Assembly (NCBI RefSeq): GCF_014646295.1
Contig: NZ_BMNE01000011.1
Location: forward strand, 124,001 to 188,000
Length of the DNA stretch: 64,000 bases
Direction: 5' to 3'
Source: Nocardia rhizosphaerihabitans
GTDB lineage: Bacteria; Actinomycetota; Actinomycetes; Mycobacteriales; Mycobacteriaceae
Shown: positions 17,131 through 25,541 of the stretch, one piece after another
How the letters are laid out: every line of letters starts with the position of its first letter
Position numbering within the stretch: position 1 is the stretch's first letter
Program-made: the position numbers and the translations under genes
Notes under the pieces: generated by a model
What the model saw: only the letters and a program-made list of their open reading frames with translations
What the model was told of the DNA's origin: nothing
The model's database searches: none

Positions 17131-18450
17131 TCAGCGTGGCTCGACCGACACCGGATCGCCGCAACTGTCGGGCAGTGCAATCAGTGAGCACGGCGCCGGT
17201 TGACGGGTCGGCCGGTAGGTGGAGGGCACCCCGTGGTGTTCGGTGATCTCGCGATAGGCCGCCACCGCGACTGTCGGCCGGCGGGTCAGGGCAGGGTCGT
17301 GGACGGCATCGACGCTGTAGAGACCGAATCGAGAACCGTATTCACCCCACTCGTAGTTGTCGGTGAGGCTCCAGTAGTTGTAGGAGACGACGTTGATGCC
17401 GTCTCGGCGTGCGCGCTGAATCCAATAGACGGTGTCGCGGAGATGGTCGTCGCGGCGGTACCCGTCGGCACGGTTCTGATCCGCGTCGGTAGCCAATCCG
17501 TTCTCGATGACCCGCAGCGGCTTGTTCGGATATTTGGCGGCGAAGTAGCGCAGCACGTAGTACATGCTCTCCGGCGATTGCGGCAGATTCCAGAACGAGC
17601 CGCCCGAGGCGGCGAACGACGGCAATTCCGACGGCGCGATCGAGTAGTACTGGTCGACGCCGATGAAGTCGAAGGAATCGACCATCCGGTCGGAGAAAAC
17701 GGCTTCCAGCGCCGGCTCCACACCGGGCAGTGGGATGTAGGCGATGTTCGAGGAGACCTGGCCCCCGGGCTGCACGGCATGGATATAGGTCGTGATCGCC
17801 CGATGAGCCTCGATGATCCCATCGACCATGAGTCCGGTGTTGGCCGGCGCCAAACCACCGTAGGTCAGTTCCCGCCGAACGTATTCGCTGGGCTCGTTGA
17901 ATGTGATCCAGATCGGCTTGGCCCATGTGTAGCGATCAACGACACGTCGCCCGAAAGCGGACAGGGCTGCGGCCATCTCCGGGTTGTTCCACCCCCCACG
18001 ATCGACCGCCCAACCCGGATGGACCCAGTGATTCAACGTGATCATGGGGCGCATACCCGAGGCCACGATGCGGCCGATCACCGCATCGTAGAATGCCCAA
18101 CCGGCCGCGTCGTCGACACCGGGCTGCGGTTCGATGCGCGACCACTCCACCGACAAGCGATAGTTGTCCACACCGATCGAGGCCGCCCTGTCGACATCCC
18201 CCTCATACTGGTGGAAGAAGTCCACGGCGTTTCCCACCGGCTCATGCAACTTCCCTTCGTTGCCGTAGCGCAGGTAGTTCGAGTCCCGGTTGAAACCTTC
18301 GGACTGGAAACCGGATTGAGCGACCCCGAACTCGAAGTCCGCCGGTAACGCGGGAAGGACTTCGGCCGCTGAGGGCGCCGCAAGGGCGGTGAGAGCCAGC
18401 ACCGAGAACACTGCGGACATCATCGCGGTGACAGTTGGCGATTGACGCAT
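17131..18450 (-). CDS. Secreted glycoside hydrolase family 1 (beta-glucosidase-like)
   Basis: A 439-residue GH1 enzyme with an N-terminal signal peptide (about 1-29), unusual because most bacterial GH1 enzymes are cytosolic. The acid/base Glu186 is in WITFNEPSEY and the nucleophile Glu316 in RVIENGLATD. The substrate-site W-E motif of YNYWSLTDNYEWGEYGSRFG is intact. The C-terminal tail with two Cys (CSLIALPDSCGD) may form a disulphide outside the cell. GH1 enzymes hydrolyse beta-linked glucosides, galactosides or related sugars with retention. Its neighbours are a lipase, an SGNH esterase and cholesterol oxidase, so sterol glycosides or glycolipids are attractive but untested substrates. Confidence 0.9.
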   Translation of the reverse strand: MRQSPTVTAMMSAVFSVLALTALAAPSAAEVLPALPADFEFGVAQSGFQSEGFNRDSNYLRYGNEGKLHEPVGNAVDFFHQYEGDVDRAASIGVDNYRLSVEWSRIEPQPGVDDAAGWAFYDAVIGRIVASGMRPMITLNHWVHPGWAVDRGGWNNPEMAAALSAFGRRVVDRYTWAKPIWITFNEPSEYVRRELTYGGLAPANTGLMVDGIIEAHRAITTYIHAVQPGGQVSSNIAYIPLPGVEPALEAVFSDRMVDSFDFIGVDQYYSIAPSELPSFAASGGSFWNLPQSPESMYYVLRYFAAKYPNKPLRVIENGLATDADQNRADGYRRDDHLRDTVYWIQRARRDGINVVSYNYWSLTDNYEWGEYGSRFGLYSVDAVHDPALTRRPTVAVAAYREITEHHGVPSTYRPTRQPAPCSLIALPDSCGDPVSVEPR

Positions 18451-18543
18451 AACACAACTTTCTGCTCGACGACGAGCGGCGCACTTGCGACCCGTAGGTC
18501 GAGCTCGTAGGTGGATATCCGCGGGGACTCGGCACGTTCCGGC

Positions 18544-19326
18544 TCAGTGACCGGTGTATACGCCTGCTCGGCGTTGCTTGAACGACAGGACGCCTTCGGC
18601 GGCGTCATCGGTGCCGACGATCTCGGCCCGCAATCGGGGAACGAGATCGAAGGCTGCCGAAACCCCCGCTTCGGCGGCGCGGCGGGAGACGGCCAGCGAG
18701 TAGCGAACGCCCATCGGTGCCGCGGCCGCAATCTCATCGGCCAGCTGCAGTGCCCGGTCGAGGAGTTCCTCCGCCGGAACCACCTCCTGCACCAAGCCGA
18801 TCCGGTACGCCTCCCTGGCATCGAGGTGGTGGCCGGTGAGGAGGTACCGTTGCGCGTTCGCGTAGCCGACGGTCTCCACCCAGCGCGCCGCGCCGCCGAA
18901 GAAGGCGAAGACGCCGCGCAACACCTCGGGCTGACCGAACAGGGTGCCTTCGGCGGCGACGGTGAATTCACCGCTCAGGGCGAGCTGCAACCCTCCCGCG
19001 AAACAGACGCCGTGCACGGCGGCGATCAACGGCTTCGACAACCTGACACCCGCGGTACCGAAAGGGTCGTAGTCTCCGTCGCCGTAGACAAGCGCGCCAC
19101 TCTCGACGAGTTCCTGCAACTGCGCCATATCCGCGCCCGCGCAGTACACCCCGCCCTCGCCGTAGAGCACCGCACAGCGCAGATTGTCATCTCGGTCGTA
19201 GCGCTCATACGCCTCGGCCAGTGCCTGGAACATCTCTCCAGTCAACGCATTCTTCTTTTCCGGCCGGTTCAGCCCGATCAGAAGCACGTTCCCGCGCACC
19301 TCGGTCTTGACGACATCGGACTGCAT
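18544..19326 (-). CDS. Enoyl-CoA hydratase/isomerase (crotonase) family protein
   Basis: A 260-residue crotonase-fold protein. The CoA and oxyanion segments NRPEKKNALTGEM (about 20-32), VYCAGADMAQLQEL (about 60) and HGVCFAGGLQLAL (about 104) are typical, and GQPEVLRGVF carries one of the usual catalytic Glu positions. It would act in the cytosol on enoyl-CoA or a related acyl-CoA. ATG 19326 is chosen because similarity starts at MQSDVVKTEVRGNVLLIGLN; an upstream in-frame ATG adds an unlikely 32 residues. It lies between the GH1 and SGNH genes on the same strand and, with cholesterol oxidase, hints at breakdown of a sterol or fatty acid released outside. Confidence 0.85.
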   Translation of the reverse strand: MQSDVVKTEVRGNVLLIGLNRPEKKNALTGEMFQALAEAYERYDRDDNLRCAVLYGEGGVYCAGADMAQLQELVESGALVYGDGDYDPFGTAGVRLSKPLIAAVHGVCFAGGLQLALSGEFTVAAEGTLFGQPEVLRGVFAFFGGAARWVETVGYANAQRYLLTGHHLDAREAYRIGLVQEVVPAEELLDRALQLADEIAAAAPMGVRYSLAVSRRAAEAGVSAAFDLVPRLRAEIVGTDDAAEGVLSFKQRRAGVYTGH

Positions 19327-19425
19327 GCTCGTCGTTTCGCACACCTGCTGCCGCTCCTTCTTGGGATGATTCGCCGCCGTATGAAGGCAAGCGCTGATAC
19401 ATGAGTGCCGTCGTCGATCCACGTG

Positions 19426-20799
19426 TCAACAAGCGGGAGAACGAGAGTCCGCGAGCATGGACAGTTGGATCGTTTCCGCCATTGCCCGATAACCGGCGGG
19501 GTTGGGGTGCAGGCGGTCCGGACTGGCGTAGACGTCCTGCAGGACAGCGGGATCGGCAGGATCGCGGAGGGCGGCGTCGAAGTCGACGATGCCGTCTGCG
19601 AGGGTTTGGCTACGAATCCAGGTGTTGATCTGCTGACGGTCGGTCTCGCTACGGGGGGCCAACATGACGCCGTTGACAACGGCGTCGGAGGCTGGAAGCA
19701 GTGTGCCGATCCAGATCTTCTTGCCGTGCCGGTGTGCGGTGGTGATGAGTTGCTCATATCCCGCGATCATGGATGCCGTGTCCGCGTGTGGTGGCAGGCC
19801 GAGGTCGTTGATGCCTTCTTGGACAAGGATTCCGCTGACTCCGGCTTGGTCGAGTGCGTCTCGTGCGAACCGGGAGAGGCCACTGGGGCCGAGAAGTAGC
19901 GGCTCGCCGCTGGTCAAGAGTCGATTGCTGCCGATTCCGGCGTTGACGACCGAAATCGGAATGCGCGCGTCATCGAGTCGGCGCTGGAGCACGTCCGGGT
20001 AACGCCCATTGGTGTCGGCCACCGCGCGGTCGGCGGGGACAGCGGCGGCAGTGGCACCGACGAACCCGTCGGTGATGGAGTCGCCGAACGCGACTACGGC
20101 TCGGGTCTCGGCGGGCGCGAGCACATCTAGGGCATTGACGTAGAACCAGGCGTTGGTCGTCGAGGTGAACCCCGCGGGGTCGGGCTGTCCGGTCAGATCG
20201 CCACTACCGGCAGGGGAATAGTAGGAGGTGGCGTTGGAATTCCAGTGTTTGGTCGGCGGACCGACTGCGTCGGCTACGTGGATACTGACCGCCAGCGGCC
20301 TGAACGAGGCAGCAGTGAACGGGACCGGGTCGCTGAGTGCGTCGGCTCCGGCAGCGAGCGTGATCGAGGGCTGTCCGTCGAACAGAACCGGTGCGATATT
20401 CGCTGCGGTCGCTCCCGATACCTGATCACCGACGCTCACGGTGTCGAAGGTGACAGGTGCGAGCCCGAATCGGTTCGTCAGACGGACACGTACCTGTGTG
20501 CCGCCCAGATGTGGAGTGATGACCATGCGAAAGGTCTGATTGTGCACGGTCATCGGGACGGGCCCACCGGAGGCATCCAACGGCGTGACGGAATCGGTAG
20601 GGCTGGCCGCCCACGACGCTACGAAATGCTCTCCCCCGCAACTGTATTCTCGGGCTTGCGCGGGGGCGGGTTGCATCGCTCCCAAGACCATGGTGCCTGC
20701 GGTAGCGACGACGGCGAAAGGCACGCGCCAGGCCGATGAGCTCCGTTGCCGAACGGGCCGGGTCGAATATTTCACGATTGCTTGTGTCTCTGTATTCAT
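19426..20799 (-). CDS. Secreted SGNH/GDSL-family esterase
   Basis: A 457-residue exported SGNH hydrolase. The N-terminus has basic residues, a hydrophobic core and a PAPAQA cleavage region (about residue 49). A beta-rich domain of about 170 residues precedes the catalytic domain, the layout of the larger actinobacterial GDSL proteins. Block I is AFGDSITDG with nucleophile Ser241, block II VNAGIGSNRLL, block III EGINDLG, and block V YASPDRLHPNPAGY with the Asp-His pair. These enzymes deacylate lipids or polysaccharides. The gene starts 3 bases after the cholesterol oxidase stop (20803), so the two are surely in one transcript. Confidence 0.9.
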   Translation of the reverse strand: MNTETQAIVKYSTRPVRQRSSSAWRVPFAVVATAGTMVLGAMQPAPAQAREYSCGGEHFVASWAASPTDSVTPLDASGGPVPMTVHNQTFRMVITPHLGGTQVRVRLTNRFGLAPVTFDTVSVGDQVSGATAANIAPVLFDGQPSITLAAGADALSDPVPFTAASFRPLAVSIHVADAVGPPTKHWNSNATSYYSPAGSGDLTGQPDPAGFTSTTNAWFYVNALDVLAPAETRAVVAFGDSITDGFVGATAAAVPADRAVADTNGRYPDVLQRRLDDARIPISVVNAGIGSNRLLTSGEPLLLGPSGLSRFARDALDQAGVSGILVQEGINDLGLPPHADTASMIAGYEQLITTAHRHGKKIWIGTLLPASDAVVNGVMLAPRSETDRQQINTWIRSQTLADGIVDFDAALRDPADPAVLQDVYASPDRLHPNPAGYRAMAETIQLSMLADSRSPAC

Positions 20800-20802
20800 A
20801 GG

Positions 20803-22398
20803 TCAGATGAGGGTGCCGATATCGCGGGCGACAATATTGTCCAGCGCCCGTTCGGCGACCGCGGCGATCGTCATCGACGGGTTGCAGGCCGCGGTGTTGC
20901 CGGGCATCAGCGCGCCGTCGAGGACATAGAGCCCGGGCTGGTCGTGGACGCGGCCGTCGAGGTCGCAGACCGCGCCCATGCTCGCCCCACCCAAGGGATG
21001 CCAGGTGGACGGGAACAGCGCGTTGGTATCGAGAAGAAGGCCGTCGGGTCCGGCGATGCGGTGCACGGCGGGGTCGATGTGATTGTTCTGAATGCCGCTG
21101 TCGCCGTCGGAGGGCCAGTGCAGGATCGCGTCGTCACGACTCGAGTCGTAGGCGAAGGTGCCCCGGCTGTCGCTGACTCCGAAGCCGACCATCATGGTGC
21201 TGCGCGGGTCGAGCGACAGCGGCGGCAGAGACGCCTGGATGATGGTGTGCGCGGCATGCGGATCGTCCCAGTTCTTGCTGCCGTAGACCACCGGACCGCC
21301 TTGTGGCGCACCGAATTCGGCCGACGGGTCGGTCCAGACATAGATCCGGTCGGCATTGGTCCCCCACCCCTGACCCAAGCCGTCGGGTAGGTCGGGGATC
21401 AGACCCTTGGCGCCCGCGCGAACCAGCAGGCGAGTCGTGTTGAGGCTGCCCGCGGCCATGATCAGGGTGCCCGTGGTGAGGATCTTGTTCTCGACCACCG
21501 CACCGGTGGTGTCCAGGCGCAGCACGTGCACGATCCACCGGCCGTCGGCGCCGCGTTCGACGTCGGTCACCTCGTGCAGCGTCTCGACCTTCACCAGCCC
21601 GGTGGCCTCGGCCGCCGCGATGTAGGTGACGTCGACCGAATGCTTGCCGCCGTTGTTCACGCCCATCGCGCCGTCACCGTTGGTGTAGGACGGTTTCATC
21701 TCCCCGCGCAGTTCGGCGAGCGCGAAATCCCAGTCGATGGGCATCGGGATCTTCGACAGCGGCATGCCGGCGCGCTGTACGCGTTCGGCGAAAACCCTTG
21801 CTGCTCGGTAGCTCTCGCTCGCGACCAATTCGTCGGGGGCCTCGGCCAGTTTCAGCATCTTGGCCACCCGCGGATAGTGCACCCGGTCCATCAGCGCCCA
21901 GTCGAGTTCGGCCGGGAAGTGTGTGTCGAAGACTTCCCTGGTGGGCTGGAGCGACATTCCCTGGTAGACCAGGGAACCGCCGCCGAGGCCCGCCGCGCAC
22001 AGGGCGGTCATGTTCACTCCCGACACGGCTTCGACCAGGCCGGTGTAGGGCTCGAAGATCATGGGGCGGCCGAACAAGTTCGGGCTGGAGCGGTACCACA
22101 GTAGTCGCTTGTCGGGAGATGATGCCCGAGGGAAGGTTTCGGAGTTGGGGCCGGTGGGCCAGCGCAGTCCGCGTTCGAGCACCGTCACCGGCACCCCCGC
22201 CTGCGCCAGTCGCAGCGCGCTGACACCACCGCCGAATCCCGAGCCGATGACCATGACCCTGTGCTCTTCCCGCGTCAGCGGGACGGTGGCGGGCTGTGCG
22301 GCGGCCGGGACTGCCGAACCGACCGAGCGTGCGCCGAGAGCGAGAGCACCGGCCGCGGCAACACCGCCCAGCAGTGAGCGGCGCGAGAATGCAGGCAT
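20803..22398 (-). CDS. choD: GMC-type cholesterol oxidase, Tat-exported
   Basis: A 531-residue FAD enzyme of the GMC family, closest in pattern to secreted actinobacterial cholesterol oxidases, which oxidise and isomerise cholesterol to cholest-4-en-3-one with H2O2 release. A twin-arginine signal (SRRSLLGGVAAAGALALGAR) starts at residue 5. The dinucleotide fold is VMVIGSGFGGGVSALRLAQA (about 48-67). AAGLGGGSLVYQG, NGDGAMGVNNGGKHSVDVTY and the C-terminal STWHPLGGASMG and NPSMTIAAVAERA blocks are typical. ATG 22398 is preferred over ATG 22413 because AAGGAT sits at good spacing before it. It leads the minus-strand run of secreted enzymes. Sterol use as carbon source or host-membrane attack are both possible roles. 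Confidence 0.9.
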   Translation of the reverse strand: MPAFSRRSLLGGVAAAGALALGARSVGSAVPAAAQPATVPLTREEHRVMVIGSGFGGGVSALRLAQAGVPVTVLERGLRWPTGPNSETFPRASSPDKRLLWYRSSPNLFGRPMIFEPYTGLVEAVSGVNMTALCAAGLGGGSLVYQGMSLQPTREVFDTHFPAELDWALMDRVHYPRVAKMLKLAEAPDELVASESYRAARVFAERVQRAGMPLSKIPMPIDWDFALAELRGEMKPSYTNGDGAMGVNNGGKHSVDVTYIAAAEATGLVKVETLHEVTDVERGADGRWIVHVLRLDTTGAVVENKILTTGTLIMAAGSLNTTRLLVRAGAKGLIPDLPDGLGQGWGTNADRIYVWTDPSAEFGAPQGGPVVYGSKNWDDPHAAHTIIQASLPPLSLDPRSTMMVGFGVSDSRGTFAYDSSRDDAILHWPSDGDSGIQNNHIDPAVHRIAGPDGLLLDTNALFPSTWHPLGGASMGAVCDLDGRVHDQPGLYVLDGALMPGNTAACNPSMTIAAVAERALDNIVARDIGTLI

Positions 22399-22920
22399 CA
22401 CGAGATCCTTCATATTTGTCTGACCAAGCGGGCAGAACGGGTTTGGTTGTTCGGGACTTCTTGCGTTCCGCGAATCGCGTCCGCGGCCCGATGTCGATCA
22501 GCCGAAGGTGCGGCCGGTGAGCGGCTGCACGGGAGACTGCCGAGCAGGAAGGTCATCTCGTAGTCGAGGTCGAGACCATCGATCCCTTCATGACCACTGC
22601 TCGAGCCATTCGGGTTGACCTGCGGAAGCGATGATGGGTTCGCGTGTTCCGGCACGTCGTGCCCCGGTCGGCGCCGGTTGAGTCTGGAGAACCGCCCATA
22701 TCTGCTCGAGTATTCGCACGCGGGGTGACGGAAGGCGTGTCGGCGGCGGCCCCGACCGCCGACACCGCGGCCGTACGGCGAATAGTTACCACTTCGCCGA
22801 GCCGTCCTGCCATCGCAAACTCGCGCTGACTCAACCGACACATACGACACGCTCCATGTACGCCAACCGCTTGCTTCATTGCTTCGGTGTGCTTACCCAT
22901 GAGGTGCGTCACAGCAAAGC

Positions 22921-22964
22921 CGTCGTACAGTAACACGGTTACCGTCGCACGGTAACACGGTTAC
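22921..22964. promoter_or_regulatory. 22-bp tandem repeat, each with the palindrome GTAACACGGTTAC
   Basis: Two adjacent 22-bp copies (22921-22942, 22943-22964) differ at two positions. Each ends in GTAACACGGTTAC, a perfect 5-bp inverted repeat about a 3-base centre. Centre-to-centre spacing of 22 bp is two helical turns, so two dimers could bind the same face. It looks like a TetR-type operator pair. It is not the KstR site, which has AAC and GTT two bases apart, not three. Confidence 0.6.
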
Positions 22965-23006
22965 TCGAGCTCCTCCGGGTTCCAGATCCGGACGAGCTGA
23001 ACACAA

Positions 23007-23019
23007 GACCAAGTTGGTC
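23007..23019. promoter_or_regulatory. 13-bp palindrome GACCAAGTTGGTC
   Basis: A perfect 6-bp inverted repeat around one central base, 95 bases before the start codon of the secreted protein at 23114 and 43 bases after the tandem repeat. It may be a second regulator's site or overlap a promoter. Confidence 0.4.
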
Positions 23020-23113
23020 AACTGTTCATTTAGCGGCACCGCTCGGGTAACCGCGCCGCCCTAGGTTCGGATCGTAGGACTCGCCTGCCACCGTTCTAGC
23101 CGGAGACCATCGC

Positions 23114-24337
23114 ATGCAATTGCCACTGCCCCGTCTGGCCGCCAGCATCGGCTCGCTCACAGCGCTCACCCTGATCACGGGCGCGCTGTACGCGCCGGGG
23201 GTCGCTCGGGCCGACACTGTCGAAACACTCGCGGCCACCCCGATCGCCGAGGCCGAGCAGATGTGCACCAGTGGCGCACCGACATTCGACGATGTGGTGA
23301 CCGCTGCGGCGTCGGTCCTGCGCGGCACGGTCGGGCCCGACCAACTCGTCGGCTACGACCAGCAGGTCGCCGACTTCCGCGCCTCGATCGCCGCGGTGCG
23401 AGTGCATCGAGACGGATTGCCGATGCGTCCGGAACTGGTCGGGACCCGGACCGCCGAGATCGACGATCCGATCGTCACCTACCTCGTGAACGGCCTCGAT
23501 GCGGTGCGAACCGGGCGGATCGACGAGACGATGTCGGTCTCGCACCTCACGGTCAATGACGCGATCGAGGTGTTCGTGCTCGCGACGGGCATCGTGAAGA
23601 TCCCAGCCAAGCTCGCCGCCGGGATGGTGCCCACAGTCGGAATCTTCCTCAAGCCGGTGGTCAGCGCGATGTTCAACGGAACGAAAGCACTGGCTCGCGC
23701 GGTACAGAATTCGATCGACGCGGGATGCGTCGCGCCGAATGTGTATCCGCCGCTGGTGCTCGACGAAGCCGTGATCGAACCGGTCCAGGTTCCGCCGGCG
23801 GCCGAAGCGTTGGCCGCGATGGTCATGGCCGCGAACGGCAGCTGCACACCGGTCGCCGAATTGACCCTGGCCACGGTCGTCGAACGTTCACGCGCCTATC
23901 TCGACTCCGGCGCCGTGCAGGTGGACCGGGTCGCGATGCACGAGACCGCCGACGCGTTGCAGAGCTTCCTGGCGAGCAACCAGGTGGCCAAAGTGATGCT
24001 GATGCGCCGCGCTGATGATCTCGGCCCCCTGGTCGAAGCCCTCGACATGGGTCCGGTGACCTTCCTGGCCAATCTAGGCGCCGACCTGGCCGAGGGCCAG
24101 GCACTACAGACCGTGCCGCTGGCGCAGGTCAAGGTGGAGAATGCTTTCGATCTGGCGACGCTGACTCTCGACATCACCAGCCTGCTGTTCTCGGCGGGTA
24201 CCACCGTCGTCGGTGTCACCGGAGTCGGTGCGGTGGTCACCACACCGCTGTCGATCGTCCAGGACTTGGTGTTCGCGCCGACCGATTACGGTGCGCCGAT
24301 CATGCGCGGTGTGATGCAGTCGATGTGCGCGGTCTAG
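23114..24337 (+). CDS. Secreted protein of unknown function
   Basis: A 407-residue protein with a clear Sec signal peptide (about residues 1-33, ending GVARADT). ATG 23114 has GGAGA upstream at proper spacing. The mature part is mostly helical, low in charge and rich in Ala and Val, with two similar halves: a Cys near the start of each (MCTSGAPT about 49; SCTPVAEL about 233) and paired hydrophobic helices (IVKIPAKLAAGMVPTVGIFL about 168; a later LLFSAGTTVVGVTGVGAV about 365). I do not recognise a domain. A duplicated helical fold facing the cell wall is plausible. It is divergent from the cholesterol oxidase gene across the operator-like repeats. Confidence 0.75.
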   Translation: MQLPLPRLAASIGSLTALTLITGALYAPGVARADTVETLAATPIAEAEQMCTSGAPTFDDVVTAAASVLRGTVGPDQLVGYDQQVADFRASIAAVRVHRDGLPMRPELVGTRTAEIDDPIVTYLVNGLDAVRTGRIDETMSVSHLTVNDAIEVFVLATGIVKIPAKLAAGMVPTVGIFLKPVVSAMFNGTKALARAVQNSIDAGCVAPNVYPPLVLDEAVIEPVQVPPAAEALAAMVMAANGSCTPVAELTLATVVERSRAYLDSGAVQVDRVAMHETADALQSFLASNQVAKVMLMRRADDLGPLVEALDMGPVTFLANLGADLAEGQALQTVPLAQVKVENAFDLATLTLDITSLLFSAGTTVVGVTGVGAVVTTPLSIVQDLVFAPTDYGAPIMRGVMQSMCAV

Positions 24338-24576
24338 ATTCGGCGGCGTCGCGATAGTGTCGGTAGTCCTCGCGAAAGTGAGCGTGCACGAGCAGTTCTC
24401 GACCTGTATTGGCCGTCGTGCATTTCTGGTAGTGCCGTTGGGTGTCGACTGTGAGCACTCTGGTCTTGGCGCTGCCGTCAGAGTTGCCTTGCGCGGTTCT
24501 TGCCTGCGCAAGGCGAACACGCTCCTCTGCCGAAGCAAAGGTTCCGGGCGCTATTCAGCTCAGCGGCGAACGTCCG

Positions 24577-25188
24577 TCATTCGGCATGGGCGGTCGAAAT
24601 CGGCCACACCGCTGCTTGGAACACAGAGGGTTCACCATCCTCGGCGTGTGCCAGCGCGTCGCCCACCGACGAGGCGACCCACCAGCAGCCCGCAGCAGCA
24701 AAGTAGCGATTGAGGAGGCTGGGGTCATGGCTATCGCCGGACGCACCAACGGCCAGAATCCACAGGAACCTGTTAAGCAGAGTCTGCTTACTTACCGCGG
24801 CGATGATCGGCGATTTCACCTGCCACCACGCTGCTACGGCGGCTTCAGGGGACAACTCAGCGAGTAGCTGTTGGCTCTCACCAGCAGCATCGCGGGCCAC
24901 ATGTTCGAATCTGTCCACGGCGGGGCGCGGAACCGGTTGAGGAGTCAGACCTGCCGCAATAAGGCGCATTCGATGAGCCAGGCGACTTTCGTAGTCTCGG
25001 GCCAGTCGCTGCTCCGCCGGCGGTAGGAAGCTGATGGAGTCGACATAGCTCTGCACACATGCCCCCCTGATGTCGGTACGCGCCTCAACGAAGGCTAATG
25101 GCTCCGACCAAGAGAAGGCCACCGGTTTCCGCCCCTCTTGGCCGAGTTCGACGTGCGTGCCTGAAGCGCGATATGAACAGGACTCCAT
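24577..25188 (-). CDS. Hypothetical protein, about 203 residues
   Basis: An open frame with protein-like composition but no family that I recognise. The middle is charged and helical (PPAEQRLARDYESRLAHRMR). The C-terminal third is hydrophobic, with SKQTLLNRFLWILAVGA and LLNRYFAAAGCWWVASSVGD, suggesting a helical domain or membrane contact. ATG 25188 follows a GGGTGGGG stretch. It is isolated on the minus strand between two non-coding stretches and ends about 115 bases left of the tRNA fragment, so it would be the last gene before the proposed island edge. It may be a cargo gene or a spurious ORF. Confidence 0.4.
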   Translation of the reverse strand: MESCSYRASGTHVELGQEGRKPVAFSWSEPLAFVEARTDIRGACVQSYVDSISFLPPAEQRLARDYESRLAHRMRLIAAGLTPQPVPRPAVDRFEHVARDAAGESQQLLAELSPEAAVAAWWQVKSPIIAAVSKQTLLNRFLWILAVGASGDSHDPSLLNRYFAAAGCWWVASSVGDALAHAEDGEPSVFQAAVWPISTAHAE

Positions 25189-25305
25189 GGTCCCCACCCA
25201 CTGTGACGACGGTGTGGTTGGTCTGCGCCATAGCTTCGACGTTCCCTACTCGTCCAGAAGCAGCCCACCCCACGGGAGTGCAGGGACCGTGCAACGCGAA
25301 CCGTC

Positions 25306-25341
25306 GTCAGGTGGTCGCAGGTTCAAATCCTGTCAGCCCGA
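25306..25341 (+). tRNA. tRNA-Pro(GGG) 3' fragment (attachment-site scar)
   Basis: The sequence reads as the 3' third of a tRNA: the end of the anticodon arm and variable loop (GTCAGGTG), the T-arm GCAGGTTCAAATCCTGT, then the acceptor strand CAGCCCG and discriminator A. It matches the 3' part of actinobacterial tRNA-Pro(GGG) as I know it. The partner CGGGCTG and the D and anticodon arms are missing upstream, so it cannot make a tRNA. A strong terminator follows at 25351. A 3' tRNA fragment with its native terminator is what integrative elements leave at their distal end. Confidence 0.7.
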
Positions 25342-25350
25342 CAGGCAAGC

Positions 25351-25379
25351 CCCCTCTGACCTCGGTCGGAGGGGTTTTC
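25351..25379 (+). terminator. Rho-independent terminator after the tRNA fragment
   Basis: The 9-bp stem CCCCTCTGA (25351-25359) pairs with TCGGAGGGG (25366-25374), with one wobble and a 6-base loop, and is followed by TTTTCTT. This is a classic tRNA-gene terminator. Confidence 0.8.
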
Positions 25380-25541
25380 TTGCACGCGGAGATTTGACGT
25401 GGTTTGGCAAATCCCACAGAAACTCCACGGCTCGGCCGACGACCAGGCGTGCGAACCCGCCTGGTACATGCCCTCCCCTATGCCATGGTGAGCGGGTGAA
25501 TCGTGGTGAAGCACCTCGCCGACGTGTGGTTGAGATGACAG

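Larger units (their letters stand above)
22399..23113. other. Divergent intergenic region with tandem operator repeats
   Basis: About 700 bases separate the cholesterol oxidase start from the start of the secreted protein at 23114. ORFs here have poor composition and no recognisable family. The notable content is a 22-bp tandem repeat (22921-22964) and a 13-bp palindrome (23007-23019), both nearer the plus-strand gene. Confidence 0.5.

Noticed and set aside
22410..22936. Minus-strand ORFs of 127 and 146 codons upstream of the cholesterol oxidase
   Set aside because: Poor composition, no ribosome site, mutually overlapping, and no recognisable fold.
22921..22964. KstR (cholesterol regulon) operator
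   Set aside because: The half sites AAC and GTT are three bases apart here; the KstR site has two. The position near a cholesterol oxidase made it tempting.
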